Assembly (NCBI GenBank): GCA_036852015.1
Contig: JAANDG010000012.1
Location: 558,001 to 622,000, forward strand
Source of the DNA: Pelodera strongyloides
Taxonomy: Eukaryota; Nematoda; Chromadorea; Rhabditida; Rhabditidae
Direction: 5' to 3'
DNA length: 64,000 nt
In this document: positions 24,001-42,196 of the stretch, in pieces
How positions within the stretch are numbered: the stretch's first letter is position 1
Layout of the letters: each line of letters opens with the position of its first letter
Position numbers and translations under genes: made by a program
Notes under the pieces: model-generated
Seen by the model: the letters and a program-made list of their open reading frames with translations, nothing else
What the model was told of the DNA's origin: nothing
Databases searched by the model: none

Positions 24001-27000
24001 GGTCGTCATCACCAGTAGTCACCACCTGAAAGAAATGAGGCTAATGGTGTAAAAGCACCAGGCCACACAATAAAATACATCCAAAATAAAACTTTCCAAG
24101 CAAACCATGTGAAGATCAATGTATAATCACACTTGTGAAATCCCGCGATAATTTCACTGGATGGCCATTCACACGTCCAATCTCATTCAAATGCTAATAA
24201 GGGCGCTATTGTATCGCTAGCAGAACTGTATCTCTAGTTGACCACCAACGACATAATTTGGGCAAGCATGCAAATCCTTACCTCGACTTCGCTCGTGTGA
24301 TTAGGTGGTTCATCCACGTGCACTTCCTCTATATAGGGGAAGGAGGATTCTCCGATCTGGTCATCCCCCGTTGTCATCACTGCTTCTCCAGTCAGAACGT
24401 CAGCTGCAAAAATAAAGTGAACATGCGGGTAGCAATAGTGTAGTTGTTAACTCAGTTGACTTGTAAAGAAAAGCCACTGGTTCGATCCCTCTGTCCAACA
24501 ATTGTAAAACACCAACTGCTCAAACACCCTACCTCACCACGAGTAACACTTCTATATAAAGCTAAATACACCGCAACTAATCTCCACATCACTCACTCTG
24601 ATCCTGGTCCATGCCTACAATATATGGCTGTTGATAGTATACTTGCGTAGTGTCCTCAAATGATGTGCTCGGTGGATGCACTTCATCCTGCTCATGCTCG
24701 TCAATCAGAGGACGCTCACTGAAAATAAAAGACTAACTCTTATTTGAAAACTTTGGTTACTATTCTAGCTTTGTTTTAGTGTCATCACTTTTTATGAACA
24801 CAAGACACTCTGGAAAACACCGTAAACCAAATTTTTCCACTTGAATTTACTTGAATCAGGCCCACAGGAAAGTGGAAACCCCGATATGGCCCCGATTATT
24901 TTGGAAAAAACCCCGATATGGCCCCGATTCTTCCAAAAAACCCCGATATAGCCCCGATCACGTCCCGCAAAAAGCCCGATCACGAATAATCGGGGCCATA
25001 TCGGGAACAGTTCCCAATATAACCCCGATTATTTCAAAAAACCCCGATATGGCCCCGATTATTTGTCGAAAAACCCCGATATGACCCCGATCATTTCCCA
25101 AAAACCCCGATATGACCCCGATTATTTTCCAGAAAACCCCGATATGGCCCCGAGCACGGCCCGATTTTTTGAGGGACGTGATCGGGGCCATATCGGGGTT
25201 TTTGGGTTTCCATGCCGGAGTACTAAACAACCGCAAATGGGAAAAAACTTCATATAAATATGCTGAAACATGAAGAAAACGAGCGCATTAATAAAATTCC
25301 ACGTACCGGTGTTCAAACATCGAATCTTCGACCGCTGGCGCGGAAGCTATTTCGATGGGTTCATTCTTCAATAAAGTAATCGAGCTCAGGCGGCTTGACA
25401 TCTAAAACAAACGCAAAGTGAGAAAACACGACCTCGTGAGTGCTGTCAGAAAAATATCATATAGCTAAAAAGCACCACCACCGTATATAAGGATTCCTAC
25501 AAAGCGACTCAGCTGATTTTACTTGACTGCTGAAAATAAAGACATGCCTAGAATTAACTGATTTGAATGAACGGTTAGGTTTAAGGTTGTGTAATGAAAA
25601 GCCCGTAGGCAGAAATAGTCAAAGTAGGAAAAAACGTTGACAGACGCGCGACTCGAATAGAACATCCAAAATATCAACCCGGATAATTAGAATATCTCTT
25701 CTCTAACCTGCTGATCCACCATGGGTACTTGCTCCTCCTCCTCCTCCTCCATAATCATCTCCACCATTCCACCTTCCACACAGTCAACAGTGCCATCGAT
25801 TCCTGGAGAACGAACAAAAACGTATTAAAAGGATTAAAGAGAATAGTGAGATAGACTGGGAAAGGGAATAGATATGTGTCCTTTCATTCTATTCACACTC
25901 ACACGACTTAGGAACACGCAACAAGTCTTGTTGTGAAACTTTGTTTTCAGAGAGTGAGGCAGACAAATGATCACCATAGGTGTCGAGTGTCGACCAGCGG
26001 CTGAATCGACGTCTTTCATTATTGAAACAGTAGTTTTGAAACATTAATATTTGAACGATTCCGCATTCCGCTTGAACTGTTCTTGATTATTCTCATGCCT
26101 ACCACCACTGTTATTCGTACTTTAAAGCGAAATAACGGCCATTTTTTGAAACTTATTTTGGACATGTACTTTCATCTACGATGTAGGCTATTTAATAGAA
26201 TCAGACTAATAATCGTGCAGTAGTCGCGCAGTAATTTGCATACACTACATCGGAATACAGCTCCGCCATACTTTCAAAACTGGCCGTTATATGGCTTTAA
26301 TGATGAAAGCCCAAGCTAAACAAAACCAGCCGATCAACTCACGTGCGTACTGTTCGTCGTATAAGTGCTCCTCGCTCTCCTGATCGATCCACTCGGCAGT
26401 CATATGGGCATGAGCAAGGGCGATGTGGTCTTCCACCTACGAAAAGCATACATTTTTCTCAGCACTCCCATTAGCTTTTCACACTTACGTACAATGTAGG
26501 ATATAGGTCTGGAAATAAGAAATTCACACCATCAACACACAGAAAATCTTCCATTGGAGCATCGGATGTGAAACACAACATTTTTTTACACCGGCACCCA
26601 ACCAAACTACGTGGGTGGTCTCCTCACACAACCAAACTACGTGGGTGGTCTCCTCACACAGACAAACTACGTGGGTGGTTTCTTCACCCAACTAAACTAC
26701 GTGGGTGGTCTCCGCACGCAACCAGACTACGTGATGTGGGTGGTCTCCTGATTCAAGGGAGTTCTATACTAACGACAAACCACAACGTAGGACGTAATTG
26801 CTCGACACGAGTTTTCGCTGAGAAAAACTACAGTAATTCGAAATGTTAAACTGATTAACTTTTCCAAACACGTACCTCTTCCCTATTTTCACTATTGAAT
26901 CCACATTCCACCAAAGGACACAAGTAGACGTGCTCTACCACGTCAGTAACACGGTGCTCGCTTGGGTCGTTTAGCAGATCCGAGTTCTCTTGTATATGGA

Positions 27001-28504
27001 GCTGAAAATGCGGTTAGCATTGGAATCACAGAACCAAACACCCAAGGGAACGACAAAGGACCAAATCCATTCAATTTTCAAAACAAACGAGTGCTGAAAG
27101 ACCATGTTTGTATCCGGACTTGGTTGACAGTTTATCTTTAACGTTTTCACAGATTAATTGCGCTGTTTCTCCCAACCGTTTGCTCGGATTTGATTGAGGG
27201 GACGCCGTAAATATCTTACTCTTACATGTACGTACTTACCTTCTCATGATTCTTTGTTTGACTAAGCGAGGCGAATGATTTATCACAGAAGCTGCACTTG
27301 TATGGTTTCTCACCACTGTGCGAACGCATGTGCGCCTAAAATACAGAACTTACATACAAAAATAGAGCATACGTAATTTCACAGAATAAATATAAAATGT
27401 TTGTGTCAAAGAAAACTATAATTTCTATGCCCAAGCTGTGACCAACTTTCATAATGTCCAGAGCTACTCTCTTATCTTTTCACATGCCATCACAACTAAC
27501 TACCACATGGTTTCAAGAAAAACATGATTCTTTTCATGCCTTGAGTTTCAAACCAAACGCACCCTAAGTGAATGTCCTTGTGAAAACCGACTGCCACACA
27601 GATGACATTGATACGGTTTCTCCAACGTGTGTTTCCTCATGTGTTCAGCAATTTTTGACGGATATCGAATAGTTTTATTGCACTTTTCACAAAAGTGGAC
27701 AGTCGCCTGTGACCGACGTAGCATTCGATACTTCTTCTGAAAAAAAAAACAAATACATATATGACAAGGAGGTAGCATTCTAAAAGCGGTCTGACAGTGG
27801 AGTTGAAATGCACTTTCATGGCAACTTAACTTTCTTTCATGTAATATATGCTCGTTTTACGCCGACCACATAATAGAAGCCTTTTAGTACCTCAGGATAT
27901 TCTCCCTTAGAGTTAGATCTACTACATAGCCTGTCTATTTATAATAAACCTCTTATCCACCGTCTATGGTCTATCACTATCTCTCAGCTCGCTACAGTAA
28001 CACTTAACCGCAGGAAAACTGCAAAACTTACGATCACAACCAAAACCCAAAAGAACACTAAGACCCACCCTCGCATCATCTTGATCTTGAAAGCCATCCG
28101 ACTCAGGGTTGTCCAAAATTTCCCGTTTAACCTCATTGTTGTGCACTGGATCGGATGAACGCGAGTATCCATCGATTCCAAATTCTATTTCTATTGCTTC
28201 GGCCGCCTCTTCCTGAAGTGTCACGTGATTGTTTTTTTTAAATTAAAGTGGTACGAAAAGTGGTTCTGAAACTAATACACTCCTATGCATTAAATTCAAA
28301 TTGTGTGCCACACTGTGCCCTCTTTGAATATAAGAAATGGAAATGCAGTTATACAGCATACACTTCACGAGCCGAAGTAAACAAAAAAGTGCCCGCATCA
28401 GTAGTATGGAAAGGTTCAAACATGAAAGTGAGATCTAAATCAAAAATATTAATTTAAGCATGACTTACCACGACTGAGCGTGGAAGAGAAGTGACTGCGA
28501 ACAT
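21067..28504 (-). CDS. Eight-finger C2H2 zinc-finger protein (681 aa)
   Basis: Eighteen minus-strand exons: 28504-28469, 28212-28069, 27736-27563, 27335-27240, 27001-26876, 26436-26343, 25802-25708, 25401-25307, 24718-24597, 24403-24282, 24025-23916, 23631-23484, 23248-23139, 22978-22843, 22690-22580, 22246-22152, 22008-21864, 21153-21067. All phases close. Block A (exons 3-6) holds four fingers: [74 protein letters not shown] 300-residue acidic linker follows. Block B (exons 14-17) holds [55 protein letters not shown] and a C2HC finger [11 protein letters not shown]...RRHSSGTC. Linkers TGEKP/SGEKP indicate DNA binding. Introns cut through most fingers. The intron after 22843 starts GC (CAG|GCAAGT); finger spacing requires it. 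The ATG directly follows an acceptor. I do not recognise an ortholog; a transcription factor is inferred. Confidence 0.82.
21224..21663. repeat. 18-bp satellite with a 162-bp higher-order period
   Basis: 18-base units such as GAGAATGAAATGCTATGT and GAGGATGAAAAATTATAG. Nine distinct units form a 162-base block repeated about 2.7 times (block starts near 21225, 21387, 21549). In the last intron of the zinc-finger gene. Confidence 0.9.
24437..24505 (+). mobile_element. tRNA-like/SINE fragment
   Basis: A-box-like TAGTGTAGTTGTTAACTC and B-box GGTTCGATCC at tRNA spacing, but arms pair poorly and no body is recognised. In an intron of the zinc-finger gene. Confidence 0.4.
24869..25213. repeat. CCCCGATATGGCCCCGAT tandem fold-back element
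   Basis: About nine copies of a roughly 30-base unit, CCCCGATATGGCCCCGAT plus a variable A/T spacer. The first seven or so point one way and two are inverted (ATCGGGGCCATATCGGG). Ends GGAAACCCCG and GGGTTTCC are inverted. In an intron of the zinc-finger gene. Confidence 0.75.
26122..26300. mobile_element. TTAAAGCGAAAT/octamer palindromic MITE (diverged)
   Basis: Left TTAAAGCGAAATAACGGCC, right GGCCGTTATATGGCTTTAA, internal ATTTGCATACACTAC. In an intron of the zinc-finger gene. Confidence 0.6.
26601..26750. repeat. 30-bp minisatellite, five copies
   Basis: Unit ACCAAACTACGTGGGTGGTC plus TCCTCACACA; starts at 26601, 26631, 26661, 26691 and 26721 with few substitutions and a small insertion in the last copy. 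Confidence 0.9.
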
Positions 28505-29533
28505 CTGCGGACCAACTAAATGAAAAGAATTGCTGTACAAAAATCGCATCACAATGGACGAGTATAATATCACAAAAATCAAATCTACGCATATCAGACA
28601 GAATTAAAATAAAAACAAAGCTAGTTCGAAAGCGTAGAGAAGATGCAGAGCGAAAAGGAAAATAAATACAACGAGCTCTAAATTATACAAACACCGACAA
28701 ACAATGCATGCAAAATGCGCATCTACAGTAGTCATACGTGATAATTGAAAGGTATAATATGATCCACACCGCAATTACGGTAGACAGTATCAATAATGTA
28801 CACATATTAATAATTTAATATTTTATGAAAACAACATGCAGGAAATATACAAAAGAACAACTGCACTCACAAGAGCAATAAGTGATAAAGTCGTAATCCA
28901 TAAATATTTTAAATTTCAAATTTTTAAAACAAGACTATTTCAGCTTCATCAGAATTCAAAAAAAAAACCAACTTACAAGGAAAATCACCACCGAAACCTA
29001 ATGGAATTTGTACATACAACAGTTTGTGCATTATTTTACAATTTGTCTCCTATTACTTACTAATGCGACAATGAATCACAAGTCTGGAACCCACATGTAA
29101 AGATTAGCATTCGTCAATATGAGCGAAGCCCCAAAGAAAAGCTCAAATGGATAAGAATTTGTGTCTATATCAATCTATATTATCTACAATAATTTACCAT
29201 TTGCCAGTCACGCAAACGAAACTGCTCAAAGTTTTTTCATGTCTATGTGGTATCTCTTGTATTCAATTTTTTTTACTTGTTCGACGACTTAACTGATACG
29301 AAGGGATTACGTGATATTTACAAAGGTACAGTATTCCCAAAGCTCCTAAGATTGGTAAGATCTCACGACAGCCTCAGTTTACGAAGGCACGTTCATTTGT
29401 ATTCAGAATCTCTCTATTTCTCTGTTGTCTCTCCACTTCATGCACCATCTCCGTCCAGAGTCTCGCCCTACCAACCGCCTGATCGTTAGCACAACGTTGC
29501 ACGACCTACATTAGTAGGAAATGAAATGAACTA
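28505..29533. other. Intergenic spacer between two minus-strand genes
   Basis: Should hold the 3' UTR of the myotubularin gene (ending downstream of 29534 on the minus strand) only if it runs below 29534, and the promoter of the zinc-finger gene at its left edge. A/T-rich; no convincing exon or repeat seen. Confidence 0.5.
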
Positions 29534-32500
29534 TTACAATGTCTGGTACACAGACAGAGAGTAGCTTCAGCTTCAGAGTACTATATTGAGAACACAGTTA
29601 CAGAGCCTTGCGGAAACTAGCCGGATACAACGTAAGTAATTGTATGCCGCTGTCGCTGATTCTATTCCATAATTAACTATAAATTTGCAAAACACAAAAG
29701 AAAAAACTAACCGCTGACTGTGCACATATCACATTGGCGTTATGTCTGGCATAATAATCGATCCAGACCTTCAGACACTGCAACGCACAATTGGGGGATT
29801 AGGAATAGGTCTAGGGAGGATAAACTTCATAACTAAGATAAACACTTCATAACTAAACTAAACTCCGCCCACCATAAGCCTTGTGTTCATCTTAATCACT
29901 CTCCTCTTGGGCGGCCGATTATAAAGAGGATTGAGGAATTGAGATTTATTCGAGAGCACATACGACCACAGGGAAACCGTCAATCGCCGACAATCCTAAA
30001 ATTCACATACAATTTACATAACATGGTCTAACGGCTTCTAGCTGATTTCTCAAAAAAATATACAAAGAAATACACAAAAAAACGGTTAGGCTAATAAGCC
30101 CTGACTAGGCAAATCAAACTGTCACATCACGGTTAAACAAACTCACATTTTCCACAATCCTTTGCTTCTCGGAGTTGAACAAAAACGTTCCAAAACGGCA
30201 CGAATACAGCTCGTCGAGTATAAAGATCAAAAGCTGCTGGTTGAATTCGAAACACACAGGGAACTGGAAAAAAAAAGCTAATGAAAAACTCCTAGCTTTG
30301 GAAAATAATTAGTAAGGCTAAAAAAGATGTTACATATATATTTACGCAGTGATATTACTGTACTTACAGCGCGCCAGTGCACACTGCGATGCTAAGCACC
30401 AATCCAATAAGAGTCATGAACCCTACCTGCTGCATACACTGCCACACACTATCAATAAACTGGAGGAAAATAGGCGATCGTTCTCCATCTGCTGGTTTAT
30501 CCTCACCATGGCCTGAAAGGATATACAGCGGATTAACTATTACGAGCGGAGCGTAAACTTACGCACGACCATAACTATTATACAGCGGAGCGTAAACTTA
30601 CGCACGACCATAACTATTATACAGCTATGGATGTGCGACGAGTCAACTATTACGAGCGTAAAGCGCAGCGTACGCTTACGCACGACTATAACTATTATAC
30701 AACGTTACGCAACGTATCAACTATTACGAGCGTAAAGCGCAGCGTAAACTTACGCATGACCAATCTCCCGAGGCTGTAAGCTAAAGAATTACGCACGGGA
30801 ATTATGACCCTACTTTGTAGTTCAAATTCAATTTCAAAATGAAAACATACCTATCCGATGAGCAAATTTATGTCCAAACGAGCACCACTCTTTCTCAATT
30901 AACACTGCAAAACCCTCCATTGTTCTATAGTACGGGTCAAGCTGGAGCATTGCAAGGGCAGATAACTGAAATAAAAGGTGGACTTTGGTGGTATACCGAA
31001 ATGTTTCACAGCTATTTGATATAAAACACTGACGTGAAGCGCATTGCATTGCAAATTCGAGAAGACGTTCGGGTTAGGAACGAAACCAAAAGGCTAGGCT
31101 TGGCTAAAGTGCTAAATGTAGTAACATTCCATATGGTTGCTCAACGCGGCCTCGGAAGACATCTATATACAAAAGAAAGGAACGCTGTTTGGCACGCGGT
31201 TTCTGAAACGTATGCTGGGCCACAGCATTTTCAAAATATGCAAAGTTCTGCGCCTTTATGCGACGCAAATTGCACACGATACGTGGGAGTGCCATAGTTC
31301 AGCGCACATTTCGCAAACCACGTTCCACCCCACTTTAAGCAACATAATGTCCTCCGTTTATTACCTGTGCTGTCCTATCCCATCCATCCGAACAGTGAAC
31401 AAGGACCGACGCTCGATTCTGCTCCACTTCGTGCACGATTTGTGTGGCGCCTTCGCAGATGGACTAAAAGTCGAAACTTTTTATGAATACCACTGTACTC
31501 ACGGTCTATATCAACTCCGAAACTTCAGCATTTATTGTAAGAGAGTTGACAATAAACATGGATTTTTTTCAGACTCTCCAGCCAGATACGATAGAAAAAC
31601 ATGGAAAACTAAAAATATCCCGTCACTAGTAAAAAGTCAAGCACTCACCTGTATGTGTGACAACCACTTAGACTCATCGACCATTTTCAAGTAGTTCTTT
31701 TCGTCAACCTTCGATATAAAAATCGCCGCTTGCAACTTCCGTAAGCTGAAACTCAGAGAGGGGTTTACATAATTTATAATAATAAGTTTCATTACAAATA
31801 AATCTGCAACTCCAGAAACAGAAAGCGGTAAATAAAAAGTATGGCATCAAGAGATCCGAAGCGTCTCTCCCTAATTACTGTAATGTTCCTGAACTCCCAA
31901 CGAGTGAGAGTACACAGGCAACTACATTAGAGCATACGCATACAATTCACAAAACAGTTGATAATTGCACAGAATGACACTTACGATTCTCTAACCACAT
32001 GAATATTGTGAATGTTGAGGAAGAGTAATTGACAGTGGTCGTATTCCTCTTCAAAACCACCGCCCTTTGCTTTGTTCACCTATAATGATAAACGGTTAGA
32101 TACTTGAGATATCGAGAAGAGAAGTAAAGGATTACGAAATGGTCGGTGGTGGGTGTGGGATACTTCCAACTTTTTCGCTATCAGGGAATGCAATATAAAT
32201 ACAGTTAGTCTCACAAACACATAGACCATCGTACTTCATACTAGCGTTCACCTTTCTTACGTAGTTACAAGATTTTTCAAAATAAATTATTAGATACCTT
32301 TGCATTGACTGCCGGCCGAGCATCAAATAACAACAAAATATGAGCGTTCGGATTGGCGTGCATGACCAACTTCAACATTCTGCAAGAATAGCGGAACATG
32401 ACAAGATAAAATAGGCGCCACTCCTACATAGTTCCGAAGGAAATGGAACAATAGGGCAAAGACCGTAAAGACAGGTAACCTTAGAGATACGGTAAATACT

Positions 32501-35344
32501 GGAAACCAGTCTTATAGTGCTGCGTAAATATGCTTGTGGGATCTTAACTGCATCCAATAAAAATATGATCGCCTCATAAAGTATATGTAAACACTCACTC
32601 CTCATCCTCAGCACTCCTTTTCCCAGTCACTCCACACAGTGGCTGTGCACATCGAGTGATTGAGGCCTGCGTGTGAGGGTGTAGCCAGCTTAGAGCCTAA
32701 AAAATATGAAAATAACTCAATATCGAATGGAGAGTATAATACTTTAAAGGGAATGTCAAGCCAGTTTTGCATGTTGGGCTCAAAAAAAAGTTTGCGTTTT
32801 GAAGGTAAGGAAAGTGAAAATAAAAATAAACAAAAACTTTCATGTAAGAAGAAAAACAATTTCAAACCCCTCCAAAAGAGATTCGAGTCGTGTGGAAAAA
32901 ATCAGAACTATTCTCTGCCGCAGGACCGTTTGCTGTTGGACAGCAAAGAAAAAGAGGAGAGCGCGAGAGAAATTGTGTAAACTACGGTAGCTGTGACAGC
33001 GTGTTATAGAATATCTGTGAATCAGGCTTGACATTCGCTTTAACGATTAACTGACAATAATTTGAATAACAAAATCGCAACAATAACTGGAACACCTACC
33101 GGAATCCTATGTCTGCTCCGGAATTCACCAACGCGGACGAGGAAATCGCGACCTCTTTCCGCTGCCGCTCGAGGAATTACCAACTAAACGAAAGATTGCA
33201 AATTGCAAGATAAAGTGGACCAGCTTAGGCAAAACATGGAGAGCGAGCACAGCTGGAGAATAACAGTATTTTATCACAAAACCTTATAATAAATGCCCTA
33301 TTTTAGACCTGCGAAAAACAGCTCGGTTCAGTTTACAACATTGGATAAAGTAATCAGTACCTTGCTCGGATAAGTATCAGCAAACTTGTAGTCCGCATTT
33401 ATATCAGTGAACACCCAGGCACACTGCTCGCGCCCATCACCCTGTTCAGTGACACCTGCAAAGACAACACTTTCAGTCTCAGTCTTGAGAAAACACAGTA
33501 AACAAATGACAATAACTAGGCAAAGGAGCTTCAAACTTTCGACACTATACGTATTAAAAGCTCCAAAACTATATTAATTATCTCAAGAAATGTTCGACTT
33601 GCATATCCTGCACGTAATAAACACATGACAAAAGAACATTCGAAACATGTTGAATCACTACCTATCCTCGCGTACTCCCTCACTGGATCGTAGACCTTCC
33701 AGCCATCGCGGGGGAATTGGAGAGTGGAAGCTGATTTGGCGTACTCGAAGGCGAACACTGACTGAATTTGATAAATAACATGATATAAGTGATAAGAAGC
33801 AAAACTCTACAGGAGAGCCTGTATACTGTATAGGAGGAGTACTTGTTGAGATATAAAAAGTCGCTCGACAAAACTCAATTCAAGATATAATCGTCATCAC
33901 CGGACATAAAGCGGTACATAAAATCACGCACGAACTCAATCAATGAAACAATACACCCACCGATCGATTCGATAGTGGAAACGAATATTTGGAGAGTAGT
34001 TCCACGAGTGCCCGTCTTCCATGGTCCTGTTGAGTGAATGCGAATCGGATTGTATGCAGGTCCTAAACGATTGCAATAAGTTTCTGTTTCTGGACGACAG
34101 GTCGTTGGTCTTCTCCACCTGTTACTTAAAGCGAAATACCGGCCGGTTTTTGAAACGCATCTCAAATATCAGTATTCTTATGCAGTTATGCTAAAAGGGG
34201 TCTATTGGGGTCTATTTTTTATTCAAATTTATGCCCATTTGCATATGAAGCATAGGAAAGCAGGGAGTGGTCGATGCGTTTCAAAAACAGGCCGGTATTT
34301 CGCTTTAAGCTTGAAATGCAATGGTCAGTTTCTTTCCTAATAAGATTAGCATGTATAAACTTATAAACTAATTTACTTCGACGTTACTCGCCAGACGAAA
34401 CACCAGAACCGAATATAAGTGGAATCCATAGAAATCAACCAACCTTGCAATGTAGCAGAATTCCATAAGCATCTTCACCTCTGCTAACTGTTGAATGCCC
34501 AACTTTCTCCACTTTCCAGATAAAACCGAGAGGAACTTCGAACATACAACCCTGCAAGAAACATTACAAAAGTATTGTTAACTCGATAACTATATACATA
34601 TACATATCAACTGTAGGTGGACCGTCCAACACCGACTTTACCAAGTCTAGTACTGTAATTAGTCAAAAATTAGAGACTGGCAAGCGAAGCCGTATGTCTG
34701 GCGTTTGGGTACAAGTACAGTAAGTTTGCTTCCAATTCAAGTATATAGTGTAAATAACTATTCGAAACCCCCCAACAACTCACCATGCCTGCATTCTCCA
34801 GCCCCTCAAACCGTAATCTGTAGTTTGTGACCAGTACTCGTCCCATCAGTTTTCCCCAACTGGACATGTAGCCGACATTTGGATCTAAATAGAAAAAACC
34901 AAATCAATAGTTCTCAACTCTCTATTGCTTGTTCTACATACATATGTTCATATCCAACCCTATCAAGTCAGAGGGAAATCTTGAATCTATCAACATCAAC
35001 ACCCGTTTCCTATCTATTAAAACATTTACCAAACCGGCATTCCAAAAAATTCAGCTATATCGCTTGTTCCTTTACATGAATTCAATCCATAATTTACCTT
35101 GTCCTACAACCTGTTCCCCATGTAACATCCCCACAAACTCCTGAGTTCGCGGCTTGGGCGGCAGTGGTGGCGGACCCTTAGCCTGTATTACAGTAATTTA
35201 ATATTAAATGAACTGCACGGTTTTGTGAAATCCTCCATGGCTACAGTAAGACATCATAGAGAGTACTACAATAAGACATGAAAGGTAATGTAATTAAAAA
35301 AAACTTACCACCCAAGTTCCTTCGCTTAAGCTATCCGCATACAT
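29534..35344 (-). CDS. mtm-1: Myotubularin (MTM1/MTMR1/MTMR2 group) 3-phosphoinositide phosphatase
   Basis: Eighteen exons: 35344-35309, 35182-35098, 34884-34784, 34551-34444, 34062-33957, 33757-33662, 33455-33361, 33183-33100, 32696-32599, 32379-32298, 32079-31985, 31745-31649, 31463-31365, 30965-30851, 30512-30427, 30263-30147, 29777-29712, 29542-29534; 524 aa. The N-terminus has a proline-rich tract ([10 protein letters not shown]). PH-GRAM follows: [42 protein letters not shown]. Then [56 protein letters not shown], and the catalytic [11 protein letters not shown] with the CX5R cysteine and arginine intact. [14 protein letters not shown] and [18 protein letters not shown] complete the domain. 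Known role: removes the D3 phosphate from PI3P and PI(3,5)P2 on endosomes. The C-terminus after [10 protein letters not shown] is short, and the last 9-base exon (TL*) is a guess. PFKFB lies upstream on the same strand. Confidence 0.93.
30537..30762. repeat. Tandem GCGTAAACTTACGCACGACC repeats
   Basis: Four to five imperfect copies of a 46-90-base unit containing GCGTAAACTTACGCACGACC and ATAACTATTATACA, in a myotubularin intron. On the gene's sense strand each copy contains GCGTAAG, a good 5' splice-site match. Confidence 0.75.
34126..34308. mobile_element. TTAAAGCGAAAT/octamer palindromic MITE
   Basis: Ends TTAAAGCGAAATACCGGCCG and CGGTATTTCGCTTTAA; internal CATTTGCATATGAAGCAT. In a myotubularin intron; close to the copy at 42014-42196. 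Confidence 0.7.
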
Positions 35345-36262
35345 TTTCGCGAAAAGCAGGGTTGATGTAAATCAATGTTGATTTTCTAGCGTTTCTTTGC
35401 CCTAAATAAAAATAGGAGAAAATAGGTAAGGAGAAAAAAACTACAAATATTACCATCATAAAGACTCGAACATGCGAGTGACATATCAACACCCAAACTT
35501 TAGTTTCAAATAATAATACCTTTGTCAAATAACAAATGTTTTGTCACCTTCAGAACAATCTATTAAAAATATTTATTAAAAACCCAAAGGAATAAAAAAA
35601 ACCTGAAACCATTTCAATAACTATCACTGTGTAAAACACATACAAAGAAAAGAACAACAAGAGTTAAACAAAGGCAAAAAAAATTACCAATCTACTAAAT
35701 CATAAAAAAATGGTGTAACATACAGGATTCTATTTGAAGGAAAATTTCTACACAGAGTTGTATACAACATGTCCAAGCTAAACGATAAATCTGGCCAAAC
35801 AATAAAGATTCTATCACAAAATCACCAAAATCACCAAATGGCATACGGTCAACCTAAGGCACTTGATTCACATACATAAATGCATCAATGAAGAGCGCAT
35901 TCACAAAAACAATCTACAATAAAACTAACTAGCTTATAAAGATATACGTCACTTGGCTTGGTACACAGTGCAATTCTTGGCAAAACTTTGGAACGATAAG
36001 GTACTGAGCAACGTTTTATCATGGCAACTGGGAAATACTCATAAAAATCAAAAGCAAAGAAAAAAAATCTAATCATACCAGACCTTCCTTCTAAACTACG
36101 AAGCACATACGGAAAATGGTACGAATGTCTCTTACCCTCTTACAATTATCTTTAATAAGAGAAAAAAACCTCGTCCTCAACTACTGAAGTCCAGTCGATT
36201 TTGTATCAATTTATAAAGCGTATAGCGTAATAAAAAAACTATACTACTATCCGACCATAACC
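35345..36262. other. Spacer between PFKFB and myotubularin (possible intercistronic region)
   Basis: Minus-strand AATAAA at 35577-35572 and an acceptor TTTTATTTAG at 35402, about 57 bases before the myotubularin ATG. This spacing would fit a shared transcript with PFKFB. No exon or repeat recognised. Confidence 0.45.
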
Positions 36263-41810
<5,548 letters not shown>

Positions 41811-42013
41811 TGTGGACGAGAATAAAGAATAACTGGATAACCCTGAAATGTAAGGTAAAAAATCACATAGAATGCAAAGTATACTTTCGCTGGGCGTTTC
41901 GCCGAACATGAACCTACATGGCAAGGCAACCAAGTGCATGAAAATACGCAAGCTTCAAGTATAGAGTACGGCGTGCGAAACACTATGAATATAGTATAGA
42001 AAACTGCGATATT

Positions 42014-42196
42014 ATTAAAGCGAAATACCGGCCGGTCTTCGAAACGCATCGTGATCAACTGCATTGTTATGTATTTATGCAAGTTGGGTCGAATTGGGGT
42101 AGATTTTTTATGCTAAATTAAGCTCATTTGCATATGATGCATTAAAATGAAGATACCCACGATGCTTTTCAAAAACCGGCCGGTATTTCGCTTTAA
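42014..42196. mobile_element. TTAAAGCGAAAT/octamer palindromic MITE
   Basis: Ends TTAAAGCGAAATACCGGCCG and CGGCCGGTATTTCGCTTTAA; internal CATTTGCATATGATGCAT. About 200 bases upstream of the PFKFB start codon, so in its promoter region. Confidence 0.7.

Noticed and set aside
26489..26512. Possible 24-base micro-exon of the zinc-finger gene
   Set aside because: Good splice sites, but including it breaks phase and the C-x4-C-x12-H-x4-H spacing that the direct junction 26876/26436 gives exactly.
26568..26849. 93-codon ORF with KLRGWSPHT repeats
   Set aside because: Produced by the 30-bp minisatellite; no family resemblance.
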